From Rhodospirillaceae bacterium UBA1479 (lineage in GTDB: Bacteria; Pseudomonadota; Alphaproteobacteria; Rhodospirillales; Casp-alpha2): a stretch of DNA of 64,000 nucleotides. Both the position numbers and the translations under genes were made by a program. The notes beneath the pieces were generated by a model. That model saw only the letters and a program-made list of their open reading frames with translations. It searched no databases and was not told the DNA's origin. The DNA is taken from positions 797,198 through 861,197 of the forward strand of contig DCRZ01000002.1 of NCBI GenBank assembly GCA_002325375.1. The letters run 5' to 3'. Shown here in pieces: positions 51,361 to 60,939 of the stretch (position 1 is its first letter; each line of letters starts with the position of its first letter).

Positions 51361-53952
51361 CTAATCGACCAGCCGGTTCCACCAGCCACGGCGAGGATTG
51401 GGCGGAGGCGTGTCAGCCCCGACTTCGATCACCACGGTCTTGGCGCTGTCTGCTTCCGGCTCGGCCGGTTCGGGTTCGGCCGCCGTCGCCACGGCCGGAG
51501 CGGCTGCGGGTTCAGGCTGAGGAGCGGGCTCTGGGGCCGGTTCCGGCGCAGCCTCGGGCTGGTCCGCGGCGGGGGCGTCCGCCGGTTCCGCGGCCTGCGT
51601 CTCGGCAGCCGTGTCCTCGGCCTTCTTGGTGGTTCGCCGTCGGCGCGGCTTGGCGGGCTTGTCCTCGCCGTTGCCGTCCTCGGCCGCCTTTGGGGCGCGC
51701 CGTGTACGGGTCCGCTTCGGCTTTTCCGCGACCTCGGGGGGCGTTTCGCTTGCTTCGGCGTCGGCAGTTTCCGCCACCGGCGCGTCGCTGGCTTCGGCAT
51801 TTACCGCAGGGGCATCGCCATCGGCAGCCACATCATCGGATGCAGGGGCGTCGGCTGTGGGGGTATCCGAGGCCGCATCATCGGCCTGGGGCTCGCCACC
51901 GGCCTGGGGCTCGCCACCGGCCTGGGGCTCACCACCGGCATCCGCCGCGATCTCGGTCTGGCCATCTTCCGAACGGTTTTCTTCCGGCCTCCGCCGCCGG
52001 CGTCCGCCGCGGCGTCCGCGCCGGCGCCGCTTGGGCGCGCCGTCTTCCGATTGTTCGCCTGCGCCTTCCCGCGCCTCGCGCGGCTCGCCGTCGCTGTCGG
52101 TATCGGTTTCCTCGCCGGCTTCGGCGGACTCGTTGGCGTCACCGTCCGTCCGCGTCTCCTGCGAGTCCTGGGCATCGCCCTCGCCACCGCGTTTGCGCCG
52201 CCGTGAGCGCCGCCGGCGCCGCCGACCGCCTTCTTCCTCGGACTTCTCGCCGTCGCTGTCGCCATCGGCGGTTGTCGTTGCCGCTGCTGCCGGTGTTGCC
52301 GCGGCGGGGGCTTTCGTCACTGTTTCCACGGCACCGTCGGACTTGATGCGCTCCAGCCGGTGGTCGGGCGGGATCAGGGTGTCGTCGGCTTCGATGCGGA
52401 TGGTCAGGTCAAAGCGCTGCTCCATGTCGGTGATGGCATGGCGCTTGTTGTTGAACAGGTACAGCGCCACCGCCGTCGGCGTGATCAGGGTCAACTGCGA
52501 TGAGCGGCCCTTCTGACCTTCCTCGCCCAGCACGCGAAGCATTTGCAGTGCGGTCGATTCCGTCGATCGGCGGATGCCCGAACCGCCGCAGTGGGCACAG
52601 GGCTCGAAGCTGGTTTCATGAAGTGCCGGGCGCAGGCGCTGGCGTGACAGCTCCAACAGGCCGAAGGGGCTGATGCGGCCGATCTGGATGCGCGCGCGGT
52701 CGTTGCGCATGGCGTCCTTCAGGCAGCGTTCGACCTTGGCCTGGTTGCGGCTGACCTCCATGTCGATGAAGTCGATGACGATCAGGCCGGCAAGGTCGCG
52801 CAGGCGCAATTGCCGGGCGATTTCCTCGGCCGCTTCCATGTTGGTCTTGAGCGCCGTTTCCTCGATGTTGCGCTCTTTCGTCGCGCGGCCCGAGTTGACG
52901 TCGATGGAGACCAGGGCTTCCGTCGGGTTGATGACGATGTAGCCGCCCGAGCGAAGCTGAACTTCGGGCTCGTGCATGGCGTCCATCTGGCTTTCGACCT
53001 GGAACTGTTGGAACAGCGGGATCGCGCCTTCTTCGTGAGGCTGGACCTTTTTCGCATGGCTGGGAATCAGCAGCTTCATAAAGTCCTTGGCCGCGCGGTA
53101 GGCCTCGTTGCCCTGGACGATGATTTCGTCGATGTCCTTGGTATAGAGGTCGCGGATCGCGCGTTTTACGATATCGCTTTCCTCATGCACCAGGGCCGGG
53201 GCGATGGATTTCAGGGTCTTTTCCCGAACCTCGCCCCACAGGCGCAGCAGATAATCGTAATCACGGCGGATTTCCGCCTTGGTCCGCTTCGATCCCGCCG
53301 TGCGCACGATCACCGCCATGCCCTGGGGGATATCCAGTTCGCCGAGAATCTGCTTGAGCTTCTTGCGGTCGCCCGATTGCGCGATCTTGCGCGAAATGCC
53401 GCCGCCGCGCGCGGTGTTCGGCATCAGCACGCAATAACGTCCGGCCAATGACAGATAGGTGGTCAGCGCAGCCCCCTTGTTGCCGCGCTCTTCCTTGACG
53501 ACTTGGATCAGCAGGATCTGGCGCCGCTTGACGACTTCTTGAATTTTGTACTGGCGGCGCAGGTTGACCGGCCGGCGAACGGGAATTTCCTCGTCCTCGC
53601 CGCCGAGAACCTCGACGCCTTCGCCGTCGTCCTCGTCGCCGTCCTCGTGCGCCTTGGCTTCCTGTTCCTGGTGCTCGGCGACCAGGGCTTCCCGGTCGGC
53701 GATCGGAATTTGGTAATAATCGGGATGGATTTCGCTGAAGGCCAAGAAGCCGTGACGGTTTCCGCCGTAGTCTACGAAACAGGCCTGCAACGAGGGTTCA
53801 ACCCGCGTTACTTTGGCCAGATAGATGTTTCCCTTAAGCTGCTTCCGTGACTCTGACTCGACGTCAAATTCTTCCAGGCGGCTGCCGTTTGCGATCACGA
53901 CCCGGGTCTCTTCCGGATGCGACGCATCGATGAGCATTCTCGTGGTTGGCAT
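51361..53952 (-). CDS. rne: Ribonuclease E/G (RNase E)
   Basis: An 863-residue endoribonuclease that starts mRNA decay and processes rRNA and tRNA. It has an S1 domain (about 37-165) broken by an acidic insertion (HEDGDEDDGEGVEVLGGED), as is usual in alphaproteobacteria, the DNase I-like catalytic domain (DVNSGRATKE with the metal Asp, LIVIDFIDM), and the Zn-link C452-A-H-C455. Residues about 570-863 are a low-complexity tail with Arg-rich RNA-binding patches (RRRRRSRRRKR) and Ala/Glu/Pro-rich stretches, the degradosome scaffold. The start at 53952 is taken from the LIDASHPEETR N terminus; GGAGAAC is upstream. Confidence 0.93.
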   Translation of the reverse strand: MPTTRMLIDASHPEETRVVIANGSRLEEFDVESESRKQLKGNIYLAKVTRVEPSLQACFVDYGGNRHGFLAFSEIHPDYYQIPIADREALVAEHQEQEAKAHEDGDEDDGEGVEVLGGEDEEIPVRRPVNLRRQYKIQEVVKRRQILLIQVVKEERGNKGAALTTYLSLAGRYCVLMPNTARGGGISRKIAQSGDRKKLKQILGELDIPQGMAVIVRTAGSKRTKAEIRRDYDYLLRLWGEVREKTLKSIAPALVHEESDIVKRAIRDLYTKDIDEIIVQGNEAYRAAKDFMKLLIPSHAKKVQPHEEGAIPLFQQFQVESQMDAMHEPEVQLRSGGYIVINPTEALVSIDVNSGRATKERNIEETALKTNMEAAEEIARQLRLRDLAGLIVIDFIDMEVSRNQAKVERCLKDAMRNDRARIQIGRISPFGLLELSRQRLRPALHETSFEPCAHCGGSGIRRSTESTALQMLRVLGEEGQKGRSSQLTLITPTAVALYLFNNKRHAITDMEQRFDLTIRIEADDTLIPPDHRLERIKSDGAVETVTKAPAAATPAAAATTTADGDSDGEKSEEEGGRRRRRRSRRRKRGGEGDAQDSQETRTDGDANESAEAGEETDTDSDGEPREAREGAGEQSEDGAPKRRRRGRRGGRRRRRPEENRSEDGQTEIAADAGGEPQAGGEPQAGGEPQADDAASDTPTADAPASDDVAADGDAPAVNAEASDAPVAETADAEASETPPEVAEKPKRTRTRRAPKAAEDGNGEDKPAKPRRRRTTKKAEDTAAETQAAEPADAPAADQPEAAPEPAPEPAPQPEPAAAPAVATAAEPEPAEPEADSAKTVVIEVGADTPPPNPRRGWWNRLVD
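51883..51936. repeat. Three 18-bp tandem repeats in the RNase E tail
   Basis: GGCCTGGGGCTCGCCACC is repeated three times, the third with one base change. On the minus strand this encodes GGEPQA units in the acidic linker of RNase E. Being in frame, it only lengthens the disordered tail and probably varies between strains. Confidence 0.85.
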
Positions 53953-54469
53953 AAAAAGGTGTTCTCCAGTGCCCGGCGGCGCGCACATTCGCCGGTTCCG
54001 GCAGGAAGTCGTTCCGCCGCGGGGCACATTTCTGTGATGTTAAGCTGGCCGCGCGCGCAGACATCCGGGCGTTCGCAAGCGAATACGCCAAAACTCTTTC
54101 CGGAGACTGCACGGCCGTTGCCAGCATCATTGTTCCTTAGGTGAGGTAAACCTCGTTCGGACACTCGTGGGCTCCGGCGAAAATTGCCTCGACATCGCCA
54201 TGGACAAAGGGGGGAGACCCATGCCCAGACGGTTCCGGCTACGACGGAGCCATTCCTCGCCCGTTTCCCCTACGATCGGGGAGAGGCGGGCCGGTGGAAT
54301 TCTTCGCTTACTAACATAGACAGTGACCGCCTATTCCACAACGCTGTTTATGCCCGGCGCGACGATAGGAGGCTGGGATTGCTCGGGAATTCCGGGCGGC
54401 CCCGAAGAATGCCGCAACTGCGATAAAAAAGCGGACGGAATCAAAGGATTATCCTAAAATGCCGTCGGC
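53953..54469. other. Long divergent region between rne and amidase gene
   Basis: A 517-base stretch with no convincing gene. An 80-codon frame from 54184 lacks a ribosome site and has no family character. The region holds the promoter and probably a long 5' leader of rne (known in other bacteria to serve in its own decay control), the promoter of the amidase, and small repeats such as GAGGT/ACCTC near 54143-54154. I see no clear hairpin with a T-run. Confidence 0.5.
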
Positions 54470-55900
54470 ATGACAGCGAACCGAACCATCGACGTCGCGG
54501 CACGGGGGGGCGTGAGTGCGCGGCCCCTCTATCGAGCCGTGGGGATTGGCAGGCGAATCCGCCGTTATGCCATTATTTTCAGTGCTTTATGTCTTGGGGC
54601 CTTGGCCGCGGGCCAAGGCCGCGCGGCGGACGCCGTGGTCACCGATCTGCAAAGCGGGATCAGCGGGAACGGGGCCCGATTCGCCTTGCATCTGGACCGC
54701 CGGGTCGCGTTCCGCCTGTTCACCTTGGCCAACCCCTACCGTGTCGTGATCGATCTGCCGGAAGTCGGCTGGCAACTGCCGGCCAAGCCGTTGCCGGGCA
54801 AACAGGGCGTGTTCAACGGCTTGCGCTATGGCCTGTTCCGGCCGGGAAATTCAAGAATCGTGTTTGAATTTCAACACCCGGTGCAGGTGGCGGACGCCTA
54901 TGTCTCCCCGGGTACGGGCAGCACTGCCTTCGAGCTGGTAATCGACGCCCAGCGCACCACCGATGACATTTTCGCGGCGTCCGTCGCCATGCCGCCCCGC
55001 GAGATCGCGGGCCTGCGCCCGCGTGGTGCCGCCAAGCCGCCGGCTGTTGCCGCGTCCAGCCGGCTGCAATCCGTTGCGCGGCGCACCGCCGCCCTGGTCG
55101 CGCCCGCGAATGCGGCCCCGGTTCCTGCCGGGGGGCACGCCCAAGTCGCCAATTATCTGCCGATGCCGCCGCGCCGTCCGGGTGGGCGTCCGTCCGCCCA
55201 TCGTCCGATGGTGGTCATCGACCCGGGCCACGGCGGCGTCGACCCCGGCGCGCAAAGCCGCCACGGCATTTACGAAAAGCATGTGGTGCTGGCGCTGAGC
55301 CGGGAAATCACCCGGCAATTGCGGGCGTCGGGCCGTTACCGGTCTGAACTGACCCGCGACCGCGACGTGTTCATCCGCCTGCGCGACCGGGTCGCCATCG
55401 CGCGCAAGAAGGGGGCCGACATCTTCATCTCCGTGCATGCGGATTCCATCCGCAATTCGAAGGTTTCCGGGCCCTCGGTCTATACCTTGTCGGAAAAGGC
55501 GTCGGATAAGGAAGCGGCCGAATTGGCCGAGCGGGAAAACAAGGCCGACCTGATCGCCGGCATGGACCTGAGCCATGAAAGCGCCGATGTCGCCAATATC
55601 CTGATCGACCTTGCCCAGCGTGAATCCATGAACCAGTCGGCCCGCTTCGCGGGATATCTGGTCAGTGAGTTGGGCAACAAGACCGAGGTTCTGGCGCGGC
55701 CGCACCGCTTCGCCGGGTTCGCCGTGTTGAAGGCGCCCGACCTGCCGTCGGTGCTGCTGGAAACCGGGTTCCTGTCGAACCGCGACGACGAGCGCCGCCT
55801 GACCAGCAAGTCCTACCGCCGGCAGTTGGCGTCCGCGATCGTCGCCGCGATCGACCGATATTTCGGCGCCGTCGAGCAAGCCAAGGTTCGTCAGCCGTAG
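54470..55900 (+). CDS. amiC: N-acetylmuramoyl-L-alanine amidase with AMIN domain
   Basis: A 476-residue periplasmic amidase that splits septal peptidoglycan. It has an N-terminal signal (hydrophobic about 32-50, cut near RAADA), an AMIN domain (about 55-165; targets to the septum), a Pro/Ala linker (170-240) and an Amidase_3 domain (about 245-470). Zinc and catalytic marks are VIDPGHGGVDPG, KHVVLALSREI, FISVHADS and SVLLETGFLSN. An inhibitory helix around EKASDKEAAELAERENKADLI suggests activation by an EnvC/NlpD-like factor. The gene is divergent from rne and is followed by mrcA after 118 bases. Confidence 0.92.
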   Translation: MTANRTIDVAARGGVSARPLYRAVGIGRRIRRYAIIFSALCLGALAAGQGRAADAVVTDLQSGISGNGARFALHLDRRVAFRLFTLANPYRVVIDLPEVGWQLPAKPLPGKQGVFNGLRYGLFRPGNSRIVFEFQHPVQVADAYVSPGTGSTAFELVIDAQRTTDDIFAASVAMPPREIAGLRPRGAAKPPAVAASSRLQSVARRTAALVAPANAAPVPAGGHAQVANYLPMPPRRPGGRPSAHRPMVVIDPGHGGVDPGAQSRHGIYEKHVVLALSREITRQLRASGRYRSELTRDRDVFIRLRDRVAIARKKGADIFISVHADSIRNSKVSGPSVYTLSEKASDKEAAELAERENKADLIAGMDLSHESADVANILIDLAQRESMNQSARFAGYLVSELGNKTEVLARPHRFAGFAVLKAPDLPSVLLETGFLSNRDDERRLTSKSYRRQLASAIVAAIDRYFGAVEQAKVRQP

Positions 55901-56018
55901 CCGTGGCGCCATAATTTGTTCATAAACCCCTGGAAATGTGCAATGAACCCGCCCGCTGGTCCTGTCCGGGGGCGGTTTCTCGGGCGATTGCCCGGCAAAA
56001 CGAAAGTGCAGCGTTAGC

Positions 56019-58481
56019 ATGTTCCGCCTGTTGTCCTCGATTGTCGGATTGATCGTCATCGGCGCCGTGGTCGGCGGGGCGGGGCTGCTCTATGTGCTGT
56101 ACATCTACGGCCAGGATCTGCCCGACTACCGGCAGCTTGCCAATTACGAGCCGCCGGTGATGACACGGGTGCACGCGGGCGACGGGCGCCTGCTGGCCGA
56201 ATTCGCCCGCCAGAAACGCGTGTTCGTGCCGATCGAGGCGATCCCCAAGCGGGTCATCAAGGCCTTCCTGTCGGCCGAGGACAAGACGTTCTACGAACAT
56301 CCGGGCATCGATATTCCGGGTGTGATGGCGGCGGCGCTGCGCAATTTGAAGAACATCGGCTCCGACCGCCGCCCGCAAGGGGCGTCGACCATCACCCAGC
56401 AGGTCGCCAAGAACTTCCTTTTGACCAACGAGGTCTCGATCGAGCGCAAGATCAAGGAAGCGATCCTGGCGTTCCGCATCGAGCGCGCGTTCTCCAAGGA
56501 CCGGATTCTCGAACTTTACCTGAACGAGATTTATCTTGGGCAGGGGTCCTACGGGGTCGCGGCGGCGGCGCTCAACTATTTCAACAAGTCCATGGACGAA
56601 CTGACCGTGGCCGAGGCCGCCTATCTGGCGGCCCTGCCGAAAGCCCCCAACAACTATCATCCGATCCGCCATCTTCAGGCGGCGCAGGCGCGCCGCGACT
56701 GGGTCGTCAATCGCATGCTCGAAGACGGCCTGATCACCGATGAAGAAGCCAAGCACGCCTGGACAGAGCCGCTGCGCGTCAGCCAGCGCATCGATACGGA
56801 ATTCGTCGAGGCCGATTATTTCGCCGAGGAAGTGCGCCGCGAGCTTCTCGACCAATACGGCGAGGATCAGCTGTACAACGGCGGCCTGTCCGTGCGCACC
56901 ACCCTGGACCCGCGTCTGCAGCAGATCGCCGAGAAAGCGCTGCGCGACGGCCTGGAGAACTTCGACCGCCGGGTCCGCGCCTGGCGCGGGCCGCTGGCGC
57001 GGGTGCCCGACGGGGTCAGTTTCGGCGGCGCGCCGGAATGGCGCTCCATCCTGGCGGCCTACAAGGCGCCCAAGGGGCTTGAGCATCACAAGATCGCCAT
57101 CGTCACCGCCGTCGACGGCGAGGCGGCCCATCTGGGCCTGGCCGACGGCACGGCCGGGCGGATGCCGATGTCCCTGATGTCCTGGGCGCGGCGGCGGGTC
57201 GACGAGGATACCTGGGCACCCCGGCCCAAGCGCCCGGCGGATGTCGTGGTGCCGGGCGACATCATCGCCGTCAGCGCCGAGACCGAGGATGAAGACGGCA
57301 AGCCCGTGCCGCAAGGCAGCTACGCGCTGCGCCAATTGCCGGAAGTCCAGGGCGGCATCGTCGCGATGGACCCGCATACGGGCCGCGTGCTGGCCATGGT
57401 CGGGGGCTATTCCTTCCAGATCAACCAGTTCAACCGGGTGACGCAGGCCTGGCGGCAGCCCGGCTCGGCCGTCAAGCCGTTCGTCTATCTGGCCGGGTTG
57501 GATGCCGGGTATACGCCGTCGACGCGCATCCTCGACGCGCCCTTCGTGGTCGACCAGGGCCCCGGCCTGCCCAAGTGGCGGCCCGGCAACTACACCAATA
57601 AATTCTACGGGCCGTCGACCATGCGGCTTGGCATCGAAAAATCGCGCAACCTGATGACCGTGCGCCTGGCCCAGACCATCGGCATGGAGAAAGTGTGCAA
57701 CTACGTCGAATCGTTCGGCATCGTCGACCATCTGCCGCGGGCCCTGTCCATGGCCCTGGGCGCCGGGGAGACGACGCTGCTCCGCCTGACCACGGCCTAC
57801 GCCATGCTGGTCAACGGCGGCAAGCGGATTGAGCCGACCCTGATCGACCGCATCCAGGATCGCAAGGGGCGCACCGTATTCCGCCACGATGAGCGGCCTT
57901 GCCCGCACTGCCGCACGGGGGCCTGGACGGGGGCGGAACGGGTGCCTGACGTGCCCGATATCCGCGAACAGGTCGCCGACCCGGCCAGCGCCTATCAGAT
58001 GGTGTCCATGCTGGAAGGCGTGGTCAAACGCGGCACCGGGGCGCGCATCGGCCAGGAGGTCAAGAAGACCCTGGCCGGCAAGACCGGCACCACCAACAAG
58101 AACCGCGATGCCTGGTTCATGGGGTTCTCACCCGACCTCGCGGTCGGCGTGTTCGTCGGATACGATACCCCGGAAACCCTGGGGCGCCGGGAAACCGGGT
58201 CGTCCGTGGCCGCACCCATCTTCGCCCAGTTCATGAAACAGGCGCTTAAGAACACGCCCGCCATCCCGTTCCGAATTCCGCCCGGCATCCGCCTGGTCCG
58301 CGTCGACGCACAGACCGGCCTGCCGGCCCTGATCGGCCAGACCGAGGACGTGATCTGGGAAAGCTTCAAGCCCGGCACCGTGCCGAAAGAGGACACGGAA
58401 GTCATTTCCGCCGGCCAGGGCATGGGCGGCGGCGGCGATGCCACCCAGCAACCCTTCGGCGGCACGGGCGGGCTGTACTGA
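56019..58481 (+). CDS. mrcA: Penicillin-binding protein 1A (bifunctional)
   Basis: An 820-residue class A PBP that polymerises and cross-links peptidoglycan. It has a short cytoplasmic part, a transmembrane helix (about 7-30), a glycosyltransferase domain with catalytic E87 in AEDKTFYEHPG and the RKIKEAILAFRIERAFSKD block, an OB-like insertion (about 320-400), then the transpeptidase with S483-A-V-K486, an SxN-like site and K688-T-G690. The C terminus is Gly-rich. It lies between the amidase and prfB, an order common in alphaproteobacteria. Confidence 0.94.
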   Translation: MFRLLSSIVGLIVIGAVVGGAGLLYVLYIYGQDLPDYRQLANYEPPVMTRVHAGDGRLLAEFARQKRVFVPIEAIPKRVIKAFLSAEDKTFYEHPGIDIPGVMAAALRNLKNIGSDRRPQGASTITQQVAKNFLLTNEVSIERKIKEAILAFRIERAFSKDRILELYLNEIYLGQGSYGVAAAALNYFNKSMDELTVAEAAYLAALPKAPNNYHPIRHLQAAQARRDWVVNRMLEDGLITDEEAKHAWTEPLRVSQRIDTEFVEADYFAEEVRRELLDQYGEDQLYNGGLSVRTTLDPRLQQIAEKALRDGLENFDRRVRAWRGPLARVPDGVSFGGAPEWRSILAAYKAPKGLEHHKIAIVTAVDGEAAHLGLADGTAGRMPMSLMSWARRRVDEDTWAPRPKRPADVVVPGDIIAVSAETEDEDGKPVPQGSYALRQLPEVQGGIVAMDPHTGRVLAMVGGYSFQINQFNRVTQAWRQPGSAVKPFVYLAGLDAGYTPSTRILDAPFVVDQGPGLPKWRPGNYTNKFYGPSTMRLGIEKSRNLMTVRLAQTIGMEKVCNYVESFGIVDHLPRALSMALGAGETTLLRLTTAYAMLVNGGKRIEPTLIDRIQDRKGRTVFRHDERPCPHCRTGAWTGAERVPDVPDIREQVADPASAYQMVSMLEGVVKRGTGARIGQEVKKTLAGKTGTTNKNRDAWFMGFSPDLAVGVFVGYDTPETLGRRETGSSVAAPIFAQFMKQALKNTPAIPFRIPPGIRLVRVDAQTGLPALIGQTEDVIWESFKPGTVPKEDTEVISAGQGMGGGGDATQQPFGGTGGLY

Positions 58482-58568
58482 TCCTGCCCTTGCACCCATA
58501 TTGATCCGGCGGCCCGCGTCCGCTACAACCCCCTGCCGACCTAACAACGGAAGCCACGGACCCCCGCC

Positions 58569-59688
58569 ATGCGCGCCGAAATCACCAGCATCGTTCAGGA
58601 CATCGAGCAGTCATTGGAACTGCTGAGGAGGCATCTTTGACTACGACGATGCCGTTCTTAAACTCCAGGAACTGAACGCCCAGGCGGAAAATCCCGAACT
58701 GTGGAACAACCCGGAAAAAGCCCAGGCCCTGATGCGCGAGCGCAACCGCCTGGAAGCCGGGATCAAGGACATCGACGCGGTCGAGCGTGAACTGACCGAC
58801 AGCGTCGAGCTGATCGAAATGGGCGAGGCCGAGGGCGACGACGCCATCGTCGCCGAGGCCGAGGCGGCGCTGACGGCGCTGAAGGTCCGCGCCGACGCGG
58901 CGGAGCTGGAAACGCTCCTGTCCGGCGAGGCCGACGCCAACGACGCATACCTTGAAGTCCACGCCGGGGCCGGCGGCACCGAGGCCCAGGACTGGGCCGA
59001 GATGCTGCTGCGCATGTACGCGCGCTGGGCCGAGGCCCATGGCCACAAGGTCGAATGGCTGGAAGAAAGCCCCGGCGAAGAAGCGGGCATCAAGTCGGCG
59101 ACGTTGAAGATTTCCGGCCATAACGCCTATGGCTGGCTCAAGACGGAAAGCGGCGTGCACCGCTTGGTCCGCATTTCGCCCTATGATTCCAGTGCCCGCC
59201 GCCACACCAGTTTTTCCTCGGCCTGGGTCTACCCGGTGGTCGACGACACCATCGATGTCGTGATCGAGGACAAGGATCTGCGCATCGACACCTACCGGGC
59301 GTCGGGCGCGGGGGGGCAGCACGTCAACAAGACCGACAGCGCCATCCGCATCACCCACCTGCCGACCAACATCGTCGTGCAGTGTCAGAACGATCGCTCG
59401 CAGCACAAGAACCGCGCCCAGGCCTTCGCCATGCTGAAGGCGCGGCTGTACGAACACGAACTGCGCAAGCGCGAGGAAGAAGCCCAGGCCCAGGCCGACG
59501 CCAAGACCGACATCGGCTGGGGCCACCAGATCCGCTCCTACGTCCTGCAGCCCTACCAGATGGTCAAGGACCTGCGCACCAACGTCGAGACGTCGAACAC
59601 CCAGGCGGTGCTCGACGGCGATCTCGACGAATTCATGGCGGCGGCCCTGGCCCAGCGGGTCAAGGGATCGGACGCGGCGGCGGGGTAG
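58569..59688 (+). CDS. prfB: Peptide chain release factor 2 (programmed +1 frameshift)
   Basis: RF2, which reads UAA and UGA stops. The first 23 codons from ATG 58569 end in CTT-TGA; a +1 shift continues at GAC 58639, giving 372 residues in total. The GGQ motif that triggers peptide release is in SGAGGQHVNKTDS, and the class-II release-factor region SSARRHTSFSSAW is present; the tripeptide for stop reading is expected in a conserved SPF-like position, here SPYDSSARR. The frameshift elements are given separately. It converges with the FliL-like gene. It is not a pseudogene: this is the well-known autoregulation by RF2 level. Confidence 0.94.
58626..58641 (+). promoter_or_regulatory. prfB frameshift site
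   Basis: AGGAGG (58626-58631), a Shine-Dalgarno-like booster, is followed 3 bases later by the slippery CTT-TGA-C at 58635-58641. Low RF2 lets the ribosome shift +1 at the UGA, matching the E. coli layout AGGGGG-TAT-CTT-TGA-C. Confidence 0.93.
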
Positions 59689-59700
59689 CCCGAGGGCGGG

Positions 59701-60309
59701 TTACTGAATGATCAGGTCCTTGAACAGGACCGTATGGGCCTTCACCGGCGCGATCGCGAAATTGATGACGTTCAGCAGCTCGAAGCGCAGGCGCTCCGAG
59801 CCTTCCTTGCCGATCACGTCCTTGTATTCCAGGTCGCGGAGCTGGGTTTTGATGTTGTCCACCACCAGCGCCATTTTCGCCTCGTCCTGAAGGGCGGGCA
59901 GGTCGTGTTCATCGACCTGCACGATCAGGTTCAGTTTGATGAAATGATTGCGCCTGCCGATCTTCTTCAAGTCGGTGCGGATTTCCGGCAATTGATGAAT
60001 GACCGGCTTGCCGATTTCCAGGGTCACTTCGGTGATGGCCGGCTTGCCGAGGATGGCCTCGGTCGCGCCCAGCATATGGGCCGTAAAACCGCCGCCGATC
60101 AGGACAAGCAGGACCCCGGCGATGGCCGCGATCTTGAGGGTTTTTTTCTTCTTGGCGGCGGCGAGCTCTTCCTCGGTGGGTTCGTCGTCCTCCCACTCTT
60201 CGTCGTCGTCTTCCCACTCCTCGCCGTCCTCGAGTTCGTCGTCGTCCTCGTATTCCTCGCCGTCTTCGAGTTCGTCGTCGTCTTCGATTTCTTCGGTCTT
60301 GTCGGCCAT
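59701..60309 (-). CDS. fliL: FliL-like flagellar basal-body associated protein
   Basis: A 202-residue inner-membrane protein. It has an acidic N-terminal tail (residues 7-49), a lysine cluster (AAAKKKKTLK), a transmembrane helix (about 58-79) and a periplasmic FliL/stomatin-like domain (FIKLNLIVQVDEHDL, DVIGKEGSERLRFELLNVIN). FliL forms a ring around the flagellar stator and increases its activity. No other flagellar gene is nearby, so it is an orphan copy. The acidic tail is made of 12-residue tandem repeats, which is unusual for FliL. Confidence 0.82.
   Translation of the reverse strand: MADKTEEIEDDDELEDGEEYEDDDELEDGEEWEDDDEEWEDDEPTEEELAAAKKKKTLKIAAIAGVLLVLIGGGFTAHMLGATEAILGKPAITEVTLEIGKPVIHQLPEIRTDLKKIGRRNHFIKLNLIVQVDEHDLPALQDEAKMALVVDNIKTQLRDLEYKDVIGKEGSERLRFELLNVINFAIAPVKAHTVLFKDLIIQ
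60178..60285. repeat. Acidic tandem repeat in FliL-like tail
   Basis: Two complete 36-bp units and a partial third encode EDDDELEDGEE(Y/W) in the N-terminal tail of the FliL-like protein. The units differ by third-base changes, so they arose by duplication and then drifted. About 30 of 36 residues are Asp or Glu. Confidence 0.8.
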
Positions 60310-60446
60310 CGATATTTCCCCAGAGGACGCCGGCCCGATGGTGCTGCGGGCCTGACGCGATTTTATCGCGGGCGGAGACTAGCGCAAAATCAGCGCCGTC
60401 AAAACCATCCAATGGTCGAGGGCGCGGCCAATCAACGCGGAAGGAC

Positions 60447-60911
60447 CTAGAGCGCCTTGACCGCCGTCAGCACCTCGTCGGCGTGTTCCTTGACCTTCAC
60501 CTTGGGCCAGATGTTGCGGATCACGCCCTTTTCGTCGATCAAAAAGGTGGCGCGTTGAATGCCCATGTACTTGCGGCCGTACATGTTCTTTTCGACCCAC
60601 ACGCCATAGCTGTCGCAGAGCGTGCCGTCCTCGTCGGACACCAGATGAAAGGGCAGGTCGTATTTGGCCTTGAACTTGTCGTGGCGGGCGACCGTGTCCT
60701 TGGAGGCGCCGACGATCACGGCCCCTTCCTTTTCGAACGCCTTGATGGCGTCACGAAAGCCCTGGGCCTCGGTCGTACAGCCCGGCGTGTCGTCCTTGGG
60801 ATAGAAGTACAGCACCACCTTCTTGCCCTTCAGGTCCTTCAGGGCAAGCATGCCGCCGCCGTCCGCGGGCAGGGTGAAATCGGGGGCCTTGTCGCCGATG
60901 GAAAGGGTCAT
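60447..60911 (-). CDS. bcp: Thioredoxin-dependent peroxiredoxin (Bcp/PrxQ)
   Basis: A 154-residue peroxiredoxin that reduces hydrogen peroxide and organic peroxides. It has the PxxxT/SxxC-like motif YPKDDTPGC with peroxidatic C45. The resolving Cys five residues later in E. coli Bcp (C50) is Gln here; the only other Cys is C99 in GTLCDSYG. So it uses C99 or an external thiol. It follows glnE after 28 bases on the same strand. Confidence 0.92.
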   Translation of the reverse strand: MTLSIGDKAPDFTLPADGGGMLALKDLKGKKVVLYFYPKDDTPGCTTEAQGFRDAIKAFEKEGAVIVGASKDTVARHDKFKAKYDLPFHLVSDEDGTLCDSYGVWVEKNMYGRKYMGIQRATFLIDEKGVIRNIWPKVKVKEHADEVLTAVKAL

Positions 60912-60939
60912 GTCCGGGGTCTCCTTATGCGTGGTGGTC

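Noticed and set aside
51883..51936. CRISPR-like repeat in the rne region
   Set aside because: The units are adjacent without spacers, only 18 bases long, and lie in frame inside a disordered coding tail.
54184..54426. An 80-codon frame in the rne/amidase gap
   Set aside because: No ribosome site, no recognisable domain and an unlikely composition; probably chance.
55920..57908. A 662-codon minus-strand frame opposite mrcA
   Set aside because: Antisense to a fully conserved PBP1A with all motifs; shadow of codon bias.
58569..58640. prfB as a broken gene because of the in-frame TGA
   Set aside because: The exact programmed frameshift signal is present, so the stop is functional regulation and not a mutation.
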